DNA of 64,000 nt from Antedon mediterranea (Eukaryota > Echinodermata > Crinoidea > Comatulida > Antedonidae). The number at the start of each line of letters is the position of its first letter. Position 1 is the first letter of the stretch. Made by a program: the position numbers and the translations under genes. The stretch is from assembly GCF_964355755.1 (NCBI RefSeq), contig NC_092674.1, positions 16,929,001-16,993,000 of the forward strand. The letters are read 5' to 3'. A model generated the notes under the pieces. It did no database searches, was not told the origin of the DNA, and worked only from the letters and a program-made list of their open reading frames with translations. Shown piece by piece: positions 33,109 to 43,878 of the stretch.

Positions 33109-33837
33109 TTACAATTGGTAAAGAATCTTATTAAAAAGTTCTGAATCATTTGTAATCAACTTTATGGCTTTAGCAAACGCATCAACATTTATACAACGTA
33201 AATGAAAGTAGTTTAGCGCCCATTCAAAATGGGTAGCGCTATTGTCCACAAGTTTCAATGCCAGAATTGGTCGAAAAAATGTTAGGAGTTGTTCATATCT
33301 TGAGCCGTGAAAGTTATAACGTTCAACCATGTCCTTCAGAATGAATATAAATTCTTCTATGAAAACCTTCTCAATTGTTCTCATTATCTCTTTGTACTCA
33401 AGTTCGGTAGTTTCTTTCTTAATCTCCGCCTCCAGCACAGGGTTCAGGTACTCTTCCGCAAACACCCCATCTTCTACCTCATCTTCTACATCGGCTTTTC
33501 TTGCCAGAAATAGGTGGTAGTCAACTACCGATGACGTGTCGTCGTATACAATCCTCTCCTCTTCAGAAATTATTCTTGATCTATAATGTTCGTCTTCTTC
33601 AGTATTAGATACATTATTGAAATCAACGTTCATTGGAGGTGGGGGTTGAATCGCCATTAAACACGTCATATCCCCCATCTCTTCCCTCATCTCTTCCTCC
33701 TCCTTTGCTGTAAAATAGGCACCAGTCATAGCTAGTATGTCTTCGTCTTCAAATTCTGAATCACTGCTTATATATATAACATCTTCTTCGACATCAGAGT
33801 CCATAGTAAGATCAATTATTTCAATCACGGAACCCAT
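33109..33837 (-). CDS. Acidic 242-residue protein with tandem SUMO-interaction-like motifs (right copy)
   Basis: Identical in translation to the left copy, with its own mirrored TATA sequence at 33921-33929 and AATAAA (as TTTATT at 32971-32976). The two genes are convergent across the centre. Both copies keep a full open frame, so either the duplication is young, or conversion between arms keeps them uniform, or selection acts. Confidence 0.75.
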   Translation of the reverse strand: MGSVIEIIDLTMDSDVEEDVIYISSDSEFEDEDILAMTGAYFTAKEEEEMREEMGDMTCLMAIQPPPPMNVDFNNVSNTEEDEHYRSRIISEEERIVYDDTSSVVDYHLFLARKADVEDEVEDGVFAEEYLNPVLEAEIKKETTELEYKEIMRTIEKVFIEEFIFILKDMVERYNFHGSRYEQLLTFFRPILALKLVDNSATHFEWALNYFHLRCINVDAFAKAIKLITNDSELFNKILYQL

Positions 33838-35377
33838 AGTAACTAGTTGTTGGTTTTTGGTCTGTCTTGTCGAGCTCTGTAGCGTTGTAGAATGAGGTAA
33901 AGATTACAAAATATTCGAGAGTTATATACAGTCAAAGGATTACATTCGGCATTTACCAAATTTGTTTCAGCCAATTGTCATTGTTGTATTTCCTGTCGGA
34001 ACATTGTGTCGAAGCGCCGTGTATCTTTTGTTTCATTAAGTAGCTTCCCCAATGTCATTCAATTTAAAAAATGTCCGATCCAAAATCATCAAAGATCAAA
34101 CCGTTTTCTCATAACTCGCTGCATACTAGCCTTAGCCTTATCAGCTATTTTAGAATCGGCGTAATCAGCTGTTGGTTTGCAGAAGTTCATACTGATGAAA
34201 ACTGTACTAAATTCTCTTAACTTTTTGTTTTAGTCATTGTTATAATATCCTGATCAAATAACTTATGTTGTTACGTTGTTTTAATTAAACCAGGAGCATC
34301 TTTTATTGTACCCCTTTTTAAAAATACCGCCAAGTACATGACTAATTAAATCTTACAACAATCTTATACTTCCTTACCCAATGTTAACCATTGTAATATT
34401 ATATCCGAAACATAACACCTATTGACTTCAACCATTGTATACCATTTTTTCTCATCACAAACGACTAAATCATCACCAAATATTTTTTATCTGATCATCA
34501 ATTAACTCTTCTATACATCGAATCTGAAAATTAAATAACAAAACCCATGTAACAGACAGAACAAAGAAGTCATTCTTAATAACATTTGGAAAATAATATA
34601 CGTAAATTTTTGTGTTTTTTTTTATACAAATTGCTTCAACTTACCATTTCATCGTTGTCATTAAGAATTTCTAACAAAAATTCCTCGTTACCGCTAAGAC
34701 TGCTGTTTTCAAATTCTTGTTCAATACCGGTATGCACGTTAGATGTCGGTATAGTTCAATCAAGACATACTTATTATTTAACTTCATTCATTCTTATCTT
34801 TTTGTTTTTTGTCATTGTTATAATATCCGGAAACAAATTACCCTTATTAATTATATGTGGGTTCGATATCTCAATTAACTAGTTTTAATTAACCAGGTGC
34901 ATCTTTATCAAAGAATTCTTTATGTAAAACGTAAACCATTTAAATGAAAATGAAACTTAATTTTAAAATTTCCGACAATACATGACGTCATGTAATCAAA
35001 TTAAATAATACCTATATTGTTATATATCCGAAACATCACACCTATTTTATAATATCACAACAACGACTGTTTTATTCTTCCGTAGTCATTTACTTTTCAG
35101 TACTTTGTAAAACTGGACTACAAGTTGTACAATTTATATCATACAGCATAGAGTAGCCAACATACTGAATTAACCCACTTTAAATGTTACCAACACAACA
35201 CGATAGCATGTAACTAATTTAAATTATAATATACGGTAATACCTCTATTGTTATAATACCCCGAAACACAATACCTATTGTTTCATACTTCCGTAGTCAT
35301 TTACTCTTCAGTACTTTGTACAGCTGACTAATATTTACAATTTTGTAAAAACAGCCCATAAACGCCATTTAACTACT

Positions 35378-36970
35378 ACGATGTGAAGAGCATAATATCT
35401 TCACCCCCGGGCTTCACCCTTAAAAGCTTGATAGCTACTCGACAAGCCGAGGGTAAAAAGACATTTTTGGCTTTTCTCGATTTCCGAAAAGCATTCGATA
35501 CAGTCTGGAGAGAAGGACTAATAAAAGCATTACATCGAATCGGTATAAAGGTAACCTAATTAAATAATATCGTAAAATTTATATGAGAATGTTAAATGTA
35601 AGGTCCAATTTGCTAATTTAGAGACGGAGTTATTGATATCGATGAAGGTGTTAGACAGTGATGCTCGTTATCTCCAACACTCTTCTCAATATACATCAAT
35701 GAATTACTAATGAACTAATAATGCTTAACAACTCAGATCTAGGTGTTAACATCTTTAACACTAAAATTAATTGTTTACTATAACCGACGACGTCGTGCTA
35801 ATAGGAGAAAACGAGAAAGAACATAAAATTCTGCTACAAACTACTACAGAATTCGCTAAACAAAGGAAAATGTCATTTAATTATGATAAATCAATGTCCT
35901 TATCACAGGACAAAGGACCAACTTATATAGAAAATGGAGGTTAGGAAACAATTCTATAACAGAAACTGATAAATACAAATAATTGGGAGTATTACATTTC
36001 TCGCACGTTGTCGGACAATCTTCACGACGAAGTTATCAAGAAGGGTAATCGCATCATTGCGTATAGTAAATCCATTATAAATGAACAAGACGATTATAAC
36101 AGAATTTATTACGGGGACCTATTATGGAAATCTATCGGAATCCCTACCATTAATTACGCATGCTCAGTTTGATACTGTAACGGAAAAACAACAATGGCAA
36201 AAGTTGAAAACCTGCAGTTTTTAATGGCGAGAACCATTCTTCAGGTTCCGCGTAACGTTGCACAAGAGCTCTATACGGTGACTTGGGCTGGCAATCACTA
36301 GAATCGCTTCAAAACTACTCCAATGTGATTTTTAACGCCATAAACATTCTTGAAGATAAATTTAAATGGGGATGGTTAAATCAAGTTAAAGAAGCCGTAC
36401 ATAAATGTAACATGGGTGATATGTTCACCAACGAATCACCCGGTAATTGGTTAACCCAATTTAAATGCAAGAACAAAGATATCGATAATAACGAATGGCA
36501 AAAGAGAGCACAATCAAAATCATCTCAGCTCTGGCACAGTGTTGTACAAGAATAAACCGATGCTAGAACCATACCTTCTTTACAAAAATGACTTCAAAGA
36601 AGTTGTTTGAAATTTAAGGCGAGATCTAACTCTCTAAACCTTGAAGGTAGGGAACAGTCATGGTCACCCATGAATACGGGTGTGTGTGCACTCTGCAATA
36701 ATGACACTGAAACTATCGCACACTTTATGCTAGAATGTAATACATTTAGTAAATTAAGAAAAGAAACCTTCTACCCAATGAAATTACAATTAATGAATAA
36801 CGGGTTTGAACATTAATGGAAATCTTTCTACGAAGGAACCTCTGAAATGAAATTACATTTGTTTTTGACTTGGCTTGTAAAAAGTACCTACAAAGTGCCT
36901 GGGATACCCGGTTAGATATATATAAGAAATTACCAACATTACCCCAATAGCCTATTTGGCTTTTACATTG
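35378..36970 (+). pseudogene. APE-type LINE, 3' part: reverse transcriptase core and C-terminal zinc motif
   Basis: After the ACGATG duplicate the reverse transcriptase resumes, with KKTFLAFLDFRKAFDTVW near 35447-35505 (catalytic block A, Asp kept). Later segments at 36283-36555 and 36607-36816 encode thumb/connection sequence and CALCNNDTETIAHFMLEC, a CCHC-type C-terminal finger common in LINE ORF2. Several frameshifts and stops. The 3' end is interrupted by the LTR element at 36971 and probably continues at 50890. Confidence 0.7.
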
Positions 36971-37102
36971 TGTTACGGGCTCGCTCGTTAGGCTGAAACC
37001 AACAATAAGAACATAACAAAACACGTTGTAGTTGTCGTCCATCTTTATTCATCCCTCTCTTTTACTCTAGAGGGCTCACTTCCGTGTGACAAACTCATCA
37101 CA
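36971..37102 (-). repeat. 3' LTR of the Gmr1-like element
   Basis: 132 bp, TGTTACGGGCTCGC...ATCACA on the plus strand, near-identical to 42225-42356. Confidence 0.85.
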
Positions 37103-37365
37103 CACCCCCACTTAAAGAAAGTTTGATATGATTAAACTTATAACTGTTTACTATAACATCTTAAATCTTTTCTTATACAGTAGTTATTTTAACAGGTCGT
37201 TGATATGAATTTACTTCAACTGCTTCTTTAAAATTTCACAAGTTCTAATTACTTTAAATCCGTGTATGCCATTAATGCATCACTCTATCACAACTAACAT
37301 ATTATAATTAACTAAACACTTTAAAAATCAACAAAACTTTTAAAATCATTTCATGCATGTTTTAT
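37103..37365. other. Gmr1-like element 3' untranslated region
   Basis: Between the end of RNase H and the polypurine tract. AT-rich, nothing coding seen. Confidence 0.6.
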
Positions 37366-38087
37366 CTAAACTCTTGACAAAGCGTCAGCTACAACATTGT
37401 CTTTTCCTCTGATATCATGAATTTCCAGATTCATTTCTTGAACTGCTAAACTCCATCTCAACAAGCGTTGATTCTTGTCTTTCATTCTTGCCAAGAACGT
37501 TAATGGGTTGCTGTCAGTCCAAACTATAATTGGAAACGGAGTAGACCCAAGATACACTTCAAAGTGCTTTAACGCTGACATCAAAGCTAATGTCTCCTTC
37601 TCAACAGAATAACGCTTCTCATGCTGGTTGAATTTTTTCGAGTAGAAACACACAGGCTTGTCAACACAATTCTCGTCTGTTTGCGCCAACACAGCACCAG
37701 AACCAACATCACTGGCATCAATCATTAACGAGAACTGTTTATCAAATTGTGGAGCCATCAACACCGGTTCGTTTGATAACATCGCTTTAACTTTAATGAA
37801 CGCATTATTGCATTCCTCCAACCACACAAAGCTCGCATTCTTTTTCAGCAGATTCGTTAATGGAGCTACAAGCGTGGAGAAACTTCTGCAAAAACGTCGA
37901 TAAAACCCAGCCATTCCCAGGAAACGCATTTACTCCTGCTTACTCTTTGGAACTGGGAAATCACAGACTGCCTTAATCTTAGCACTTAATGGTTTCACTT
38001 TTCCGCAACCAACTTTATGACCTAAGAACACAATTTCTGCACAGGAAAACTCACTTTTCACCAAATTTACTGTCAACTTTGCAGCTG
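37366..38087 (-). pseudogene. Gmr1-like RNase H and RT thumb (frameshifted from pol)
   Basis: The continuous part 37366-37929 encodes FLGMAGFYRRF, FSLMIDASDVGSGAVL (RNase H catalytic Asp) and VADALSR. Upstream to 38087, FLGHKVG is in the same frame but is followed by a TAA at about 37930. A one-base loss in a T run near 38095 separates it from the reverse transcriptase. Confidence 0.8.
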
Positions 38088-41000
38088 CTAACCTGTCAAA
38101 AATGCCTTAATTCTCTGCACATGGACATCCCATGTATCACTATAAACAACCAAATCGTCTATATAAGCTTCACAGCCCTCCAACCCTGAAATTATACCAT
38201 TAACCAATCTCTGGAACGTGGCTGGTGCATTCTTTAAACCGAAAGGCATGACTTTATACTGATAAAGACCCATAGGAGTTACAAAAGCTGACACTTTCGC
38301 ACGCTCTGTTAAAGGAATTTGCCAGTAACCCTTTAGAAGATCAAATTTACTGACAAACTTAGCACTACCCACACGATCAATACAGTCGTCTATCCTCGGT
38401 ATAGGATATGAATCTGTAGTAGATTTAGCATTAACCTTCCGATAATCAGTACAAAAACGATACGATTTATCTGGCTTTGGAACTAATATACATGGAGAAC
38501 TCCAAGCACTGCAACTAGGCTCAATTATATCATTCTTAATCATGTAATCAATCTCATTTTGTAATATCTTCATCTTGAACGGATTTGCTCTATATGGATT
38601 TTGTTTTATTGGTGAACAATCAGCTGTCTTAACGTCATGCTCCACTAAGTTCGTTCGACCTGGAACATCGGAAAACAACTGCAGATTTTCAAATATCAAA
38701 CTAACAATTTCAACCTTACGATCACGAGATAAATGACCAACTTTGTCTTCAATGTTTGCAAGGACATCTGAATTACTGAACTTAACACATGTATCAGGAT
38801 CCCCAAACTCTTTAGAATTCTCTTCAACAACACACGTAACTGGTGTTGACGTACAGGTATCAGTATTATTTCTCGCTGTGTATGGTTTCAACATGTTTAT
38901 ATGACACAGTCGCTTCTTCTTACGCCTATCTGGAGTATCTAACACATAGTCAACTTCTCCTACTCTTTCTAATACTTTGTAAGGACCAGCAAATCTTGCA
39001 GATAATGGTTGACTGGGAAGAGGCAACATAACTAACACTTCATCACCTGAACTAAAGCTTCTCTTTTCTGATTTCCTATCAAACAATCTCTTCATTTTAC
39101 CCTGAGCCTTCACAAGATTCTTTCTAGCCATCTCACGAGCACGATTTAATCGATCACCAAATTCAGACACATAATCTAGTATCGATACAGACTCTTCTGC
39201 ATTCCTTAACAGCCTTTCTTTGACTATTTTAAGAGGGCCTCGGACCGAATGACCATACACCAACTCAAATGGGCTAAACCCTAAGGACTCTTGCACTGTT
39301 TCACGAACAGCGAATAACAATAAGGGAACTCCCTCATCCCATTCCTTTTCACATTGAAAACAATAGGTTTTAATCACATTCTTAAGTGTTTGATGAAATC
39401 TCTCAAGTGCCCCTTGAGACTGTGGATGGTAAGCACTTGAACTTATAAGGGCAACACCTAACTGCTCTAAGACTTGTTTAAATATCTTTGACATGAAGTT
39501 TGATCCTTGATCGGACTGAACAGCTTTAGGCAATCCTACCCATGTAAAGAATTTTACCAATGCTTTAACAACATTCTTAGCTGTAATACGCCTAAGAGGA
39601 ATCGCTTCTGGAAACCTACTTGATGCACACATTATTGTTAATAGATACTCATTTCCATTTTTAGTACGTGGTAATGGACCCACACAATCAACAATAACCC
39701 TTGAAAATGGTTCACCGAATGCAGGAATAGGCCTAAGTGGGGCTACTGGAACCTTTTGATTAGGCTTCCCAACTACCTGACACGCATGACAGGATTTACA
39801 ATAGTTAGACACATCTTTTCTAAGACCTGACCAAAAGAAATGCCTGAGAATTTTGTCTACCGTTTTATTGACACCTAAATGCCCTGAAAGAGGATCATCA
39901 TGCGCAATACCAATAATATCCTGACGGTATCTACTAGGAATAACTATCTGGTGAATCTCATTCCAAACATCACTACTTGGAATATCTGGTGGCCTCCACT
40001 TACGCATAAGTATGCCATCCTTTATATAATAACAAACAGGAACAATAGACATTTCCTCTACAGAAAGAGCTTTCTGACCAGATGACACCAAATCAGGATC
40101 TTTACTCTGCTCTTCCACTAACCTGGACCGATTGAGAACTGTCGGACCGAAATCACACACTTTTGGGTGCTGTTGTTCAGCCTGGGCAGTGTGTGACTCG
40201 GGACCTGAGCAGACAGCCTCTTGGGAAACGCGATCCGTAATGTCTCCGTAAAAACTATCACATAAGTCAATACTCTCATCCTCATCTATGGTTATATTTG
40301 CCATAGATCGCGTCACCGCACATGATGGAAACACATGTGATAATTCTTTCTCTAAACACACCGTGCTTTCGTCTTCAACAGGACTCTTGCACACAACCGG
40401 TTCTACTGTCACTCTGTCTCCGGCCAAATCATTCCCCAAAAGGAGTGTGACACCCCATACTGGAAGACTCGGAACGACACCGACAACAAAATCTCCGCTA
40501 ACAATATCTGTTTCAATCCGAATTACATGAAGTGGGACTTCCTTATAACCCCCTTCAACACCTTGAATGAGCACACTTGCTCCAGCAGAAGACTCGTTTG
40601 AAAATGACAATGCCGATTCTATTATCAGGGATTGTGACGCCCCTGTGTCTCTTAAGACACGAACTTTACTCAGATTCACATCGTTGATCAATGCTACAGA
40701 ACCAGTAGAGAGGAAAGGCTTAAATAGCTTTCGCACTTTTTCCGGACCTGAAGATTGGATCAACTTCTCACATTCATTAACGTCATGACTCGCTGTGTTT
40801 GGAAGTGATTGGGGTTTCTTATTATCCCCTTTAGATTTGCTTTGAAACAGCCAGCAATCTGCCTTTATATGACCCTTTTTCTTGCAGTAAAAACAAGTTC
40901 TGACAAATTTACTACTACTATTAACTGTAGTTTTCTGACTTTGGACCTTAGAATCATCAACAGATTTGGAAACCGATTTGGTATCCACCACCTTGTGCGT

Positions 41001-41381
41001 GAGCACATAATTATCGGCAACAGAAGCCGCTTTCATTAAATTATCAACTTTTTGCTCCTCTAGATATGTTCGAACTTCAGTAGGGGAACAAGATTTAAAC
41101 TCCTCAACTAACATAAGCTCACGAAGCTTTCCAAATTCTCCCTTTACTCCTTCCGAACTACACCATCTATCAAAAAGAATCTGCTTCTTACGTGCAAATT
41201 CTGTAAACGTTTGATCATAAGGTTTACCTAAGTTCCTAAATTTCTGACGATACGCCTCTGGAACTAACTCATAAGCTGACAAAACAGCAGTTTTAACCGC
41301 ATCATAGTTTTCACATTGATCATCAGCCAATGCAGAAAATACCTCTTGGGCTTTACCCACAAGAGCAGTTTGTAACAACAC
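38088..41381 (-). CDS. Gmr1-like Gag-Pol: nucleocapsid, protease, integrase, reverse transcriptase
   Basis: A 1,097-codon frame. Approximate residues: gag C-terminus 1-150; zinc knuckle CFYCKKKGHIKADC at 163; protease RDTGAS at 244; HHCC integrase finger about 495-540; integrase core with DCVG, SDQGSNF and E in GALERFH at about 565-665; reverse transcriptase from about 930 with FCTDYRKVN and catalytic YIDD near 1073. The first codon is not a true start: a TGA just upstream separates it from the rest of gag. It ends by frameshift before RNase H. Role: reverse transcription and integration of the element. Confidence 0.88.
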   Translation of the reverse strand: MLLQTALVGKAQEVFSALADDQCENYDAVKTAVLSAYELVPEAYRQKFRNLGKPYDQTFTEFARKKQILFDRWCSSEGVKGEFGKLRELMLVEEFKSCSPTEVRTYLEEQKVDNLMKAASVADNYVLTHKVVDTKSVSKSVDDSKVQSQKTTVNSSSKFVRTCFYCKKKGHIKADCWLFQSKSKGDNKKPQSLPNTASHDVNECEKLIQSSGPEKVRKLFKPFLSTGSVALINDVNLSKVRVLRDTGASQSLIIESALSFSNESSAGASVLIQGVEGGYKEVPLHVIRIETDIVSGDFVVGVVPSLPVWGVTLLLGNDLAGDRVTVEPVVCKSPVEDESTVCLEKELSHVFPSCAVTRSMANITIDEDESIDLCDSFYGDITDRVSQEAVCSGPESHTAQAEQQHPKVCDFGPTVLNRSRLVEEQSKDPDLVSSGQKALSVEEMSIVPVCYYIKDGILMRKWRPPDIPSSDVWNEIHQIVIPSRYRQDIIGIAHDDPLSGHLGVNKTVDKILRHFFWSGLRKDVSNYCKSCHACQVVGKPNQKVPVAPLRPIPAFGEPFSRVIVDCVGPLPRTKNGNEYLLTIMCASSRFPEAIPLRRITAKNVVKALVKFFTWVGLPKAVQSDQGSNFMSKIFKQVLEQLGVALISSSAYHPQSQGALERFHQTLKNVIKTYCFQCEKEWDEGVPLLLFAVRETVQESLGFSPFELVYGHSVRGPLKIVKERLLRNAEESVSILDYVSEFGDRLNRAREMARKNLVKAQGKMKRLFDRKSEKRSFSSGDEVLVMLPLPSQPLSARFAGPYKVLERVGEVDYVLDTPDRRKKKRLCHINMLKPYTARNNTDTCTSTPVTCVVEENSKEFGDPDTCVKFSNSDVLANIEDKVGHLSRDRKVEIVSLIFENLQLFSDVPGRTNLVEHDVKTADCSPIKQNPYRANPFKMKILQNEIDYMIKNDIIEPSCSAWSSPCILVPKPDKSYRFCTDYRKVNAKSTTDSYPIPRIDDCIDRVGSAKFVSKFDLLKGYWQIPLTERAKVSAFVTPMGLYQYKVMPFGLKNAPATFQRLVNGIISGLEGCEAYIDDLVVYSDTWDVHVQRIKAFLTG

Positions 41382-41875
41382 AGTTCAGTGTCTAGCAGGC
41401 CACTTTAATCTATTAGCAATTTTCTCAAAAGCTAAAAAATATGTCTGTACCTCGTCCTCATTAAACTTGGGAACCCAATATTCTGAGTAATCTCTGAATC
41501 ATTAGGTGTAGAAACCCGTGTGGTGTGACCCATTTGGTTAGCTAATTCTAATTTCCTTAACTCAAATTCATGTTTTTCTTTTTCCATTTCTCTTTGAGTT
41601 TGCATCTCTATTTTTCTTCTTTCAAAAATCAATTTTTCACGTTCCAACTCAATTCTAGCCAACTCGACCTCATTCCCCGCAGTTTTTACGGATTCATGAG
41701 TAATTAAACCAACATGATTTCCAATCACATTTATCAAGTCATATTTATTCATGGAATCATTTATAGATGCTCCAACCCTAGTACCTAGGAGTCGCAAACG
41801 CTCCTCTGATAGCTGAGCTACCACCTCAATGGACATGCTATCCAAAAATTCCTCGTCAAAATCACTTTCTGACAT
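41382..41875 (-). pseudogene. Gmr1-like Gag N-terminus (frameshift and stop)
   Basis: ATG at 41875 (MSESDFDEEFLDSM) opens a helical, charged segment rich in Glu/Lys/Arg (coiled coil at about residues 80-125). The frame is lost near 41465, where FPKFNEDEV-like gag sequence continues in another frame, and a TGA at about 41385 follows. A longer open frame to 41923 adds hydrophobic residues and is less likely as the start. Confidence 0.7.
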
Positions 41876-42224
41876 AGTTTCTATTCGAAACAAACAAACA
41901 AAAACACAGGTTAAAATAACCAATATGACGATAATTAAGGCACCAGTAATAAATTACCTGCCAAGCCCACACAGTATTAAACCTACCGTGCGCCGTGGTC
42001 TCAATAACTAGACCCCTAAAATCAAAGCCAAACCGACTTCTACTATCACAGGCAAGCCTACACAAGCCTAAAACAACAACACAGTGTACTGGCTCGACGA
42101 CCGCCAAACCTCGTTCGTTATAAAACGCCTCTAAACCTAAAACCAGCTTAGAATAAGTAACTAAAATTACCAGTTCGATCTACAACTACAATTCCGCACT
42201 TTGTTCCCGGATGACCCCCCAATT

Positions 42225-42356
42225 TGTTACGGGCTCGCTCGTTAGGCTGAAACCAACAATAAGAACATAACAAAACACGTTGTAGTTGTCGTCCATCTTT
42301 ATTCATCCCTCTCTTTTACTCTAGAGGGCTCACTTCCGTTTGACAAACCCATCACA
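42225..42356 (-). repeat. 5' LTR of the Gmr1-like element
   Basis: Matches 36971-37102 with a few differences (TTTGACAAACCC against TGTGACAAACTC). It ends ATCACA, immediately followed by the second LTR element two bases on. Confidence 0.85.
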
Positions 42357-42358
42357 AT

Positions 42359-42964
42359 TGTAATATAATGTTGCGTTGTTGAGGTACTAATGAAGACTCT
42401 GACTCGCTTGACTGTCGTAACACATTGTTTATTCAGTATAATACTTCAGTACAATATACAACTATAAGTATAGATAAGGACGGAGGATCAATGATGCTGT
42501 CGGTGAGGTGTGAAGTGTGTAGGTCTGCTTCTGAAGAAGTGGCTGTGAGGTGTGTGCTCCGTGAAGTGGCTGTAAGGTGTGTCTGGGCCCTTCTGAAACT
42601 TGGGAGTATATTGGCTCAGTTCATTTGCATAATGTCATTACATCATTTATGGAGCTAATGATTGGTCCTAAGTTGATCCAGGGGTGTTTAAGTGGGAATG
42701 ATTGATCTTATCTGGGGAGGTTACAATGATGAATTGGCCCTGTCGAATCTCTGCTTAAAACTGTCAGTATCTAATTGTTTTACGATGGGAACGGTCGCAA
42801 AGTTAAGCTAAGTGTTTTCTTTAGGGACTCTATTATAAACTAAATGGTCATTAAAACATCTGGACAAACTCTCCTCTGGACTTTCTGGGTCAAGTTCGTG
42901 AACCTATTTGAATTCCGATACAAAGGTCAATTTCTTAAATATAAAAGTATATCGTTATATTACA
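42359..42964 (-). repeat. 3' LTR of the young Ty3/gypsy element
   Basis: TGTAATATAATG...TTATATTACA, 606 bp. On the plus strand it contains a short tandem AAGTGGCTGTGAGGTGTGT / AAGTGGCTGTAAGGTGTGT. Confidence 0.9.
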
Positions 42965-43878
42965 TCCCTCTGTTTCTCTTTTTTTTTTTCTAATCTATTT
43001 AACATATAAAATGGTTATAATAGTGGCATGCAAAATTAAAGTTATATTAAAAGAAAAAAAAACATTATTATACATATAAGCAAAAATTGAGTTAGCCAAA
43101 ACCATTGACTCTGAAGTGTAACCTTATCACTTTCACTCTCTCTCTTCTCTCTCTTAAAAAAATGAAATTAAAAATGAATTTGGTATAAAATTCGCGTAAA
43201 TCAAACATAAATCGGTTAAAAATAAAATACAAAACTTAAAAATAGTATGTTACATTGAACATACGTCAATCAAATCGTGCGACAACTCATCGCGTTCTAA
43301 TGGTCTTCAAACATAAATCATCAAATCAAAACATAAAACTCAAGAAAACTGTGGCTGATTAGCCTAAAATCAAAATATCAAACTTAATCACTTAAAACTT
43401 TAAAAGAAACAAATGTGTGTGTCCCGTTGACACAAACTTATCCACAATATGTCGTTATCGTCACAACTTTATCGATTTAAGCATTTATATTCACAGGTAA
43501 TTACGATTTCAATCGGTCGACAAATTCGACTTTTGTACTCAATGTCAAAACAAAATTACAATTAAAAGTACTAAGAAAATCTCCTGTTATTGTATATCAA
43601 TTAATTAATGCTTGAGATTAACGACTCAAAGGTTAAACAAAATATTTGTTACAAAATGGTTGTCGTTCTTTTCAATATCTCAATATATCGATCATCAAAA
43701 TTCAAATTTAATCTTTATCAAAAAACTCGTTACAAAATCAATACTTAAACATAAATTCAATTCTCTTTTAACTGAAATCACATCATTACTAAACAAATCT
43801 CATCAAAAATACGTAGACTATGCTATCATTAATTTAGCAAATGTCGTAATTTAAAAATAATCTTGCAAAAAAATTAAA
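42965..43878 (-). other. Element 3' untranslated region, no envelope gene
   Basis: About 900 AT-rich bases between the end of pol and the polypurine tract. No supportable minus-strand open frame. It could be the grave of an old accessory gene, but nothing is recognisable. Confidence 0.6.

Larger units (their letters stand above)
28012..35377. mobile_element. Polinton-derived giant palindromic element (7,366 bp, 6-bp TSD)
   Basis: The left end AGTAGTTAAATGGCG and the right end CGCCATTTAACTACT are inverted copies, and the target sequence ACGATG is duplicated exactly (28006-28011 and 35378-35383). Arms of about 2.69 kb flank a unique 1.99-kb centre. Six-bp target duplications, AG-starting ends and a Polinton-type integrase remnant point to the Polinton/Maverick-adintovirus lineage. 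DNA polymerase B, protease, ATPase and capsid genes are all absent, so it cannot be autonomous. It sits inside a LINE open frame, and that LINE reads through once the element and one ACGATG are ignored. Confidence 0.8.
32692..35377 (-). repeat. Right arm of the palindromic element
   Basis: Mirror of 28012-30698. Its inner limit is ATTTGTGT at 32692-32699. It therefore keeps slightly less of the integrase remnant than the left copy, whose reading frame runs on into the centre. Confidence 0.9.
36971..42356 (-). mobile_element. Gmr1-like Ty3/gypsy LTR retrotransposon (integrase before reverse transcriptase)
   Basis: Two 132-bp LTRs flank a minus-strand coding region ordered gag, zinc knuckle, protease, integrase, reverse transcriptase, RNase H. 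That domain order defines Gmr1-like elements, known from fishes, tunicates and sea urchins. The flanking ATTG is duplicated. A primer-binding-like TGGGGGGTCATCCGGGA follows the 5' LTR and resembles a tRNA-Pro site. A G-rich polypurine tract (AGTGGGGGTG) abuts the 3' LTR. Frameshifts and stops in gag, pol and RNase H make this copy inactive. Confidence 0.85.

Noticed and set aside
33109-33837. Two acidic genes as an ordinary host gene duplication
   Set aside because: Identity extends through 2.69 kb of flanking sequence to terminal inverted repeats with a 6-bp target duplication, so they are the arms of one mobile element.
42965-43878. Envelope gene of the young Ty3/gypsy element
   Set aside because: No minus-strand open frame, signal peptide or membrane segment. 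The plus-strand frame at 43612-43854 is AT-driven.
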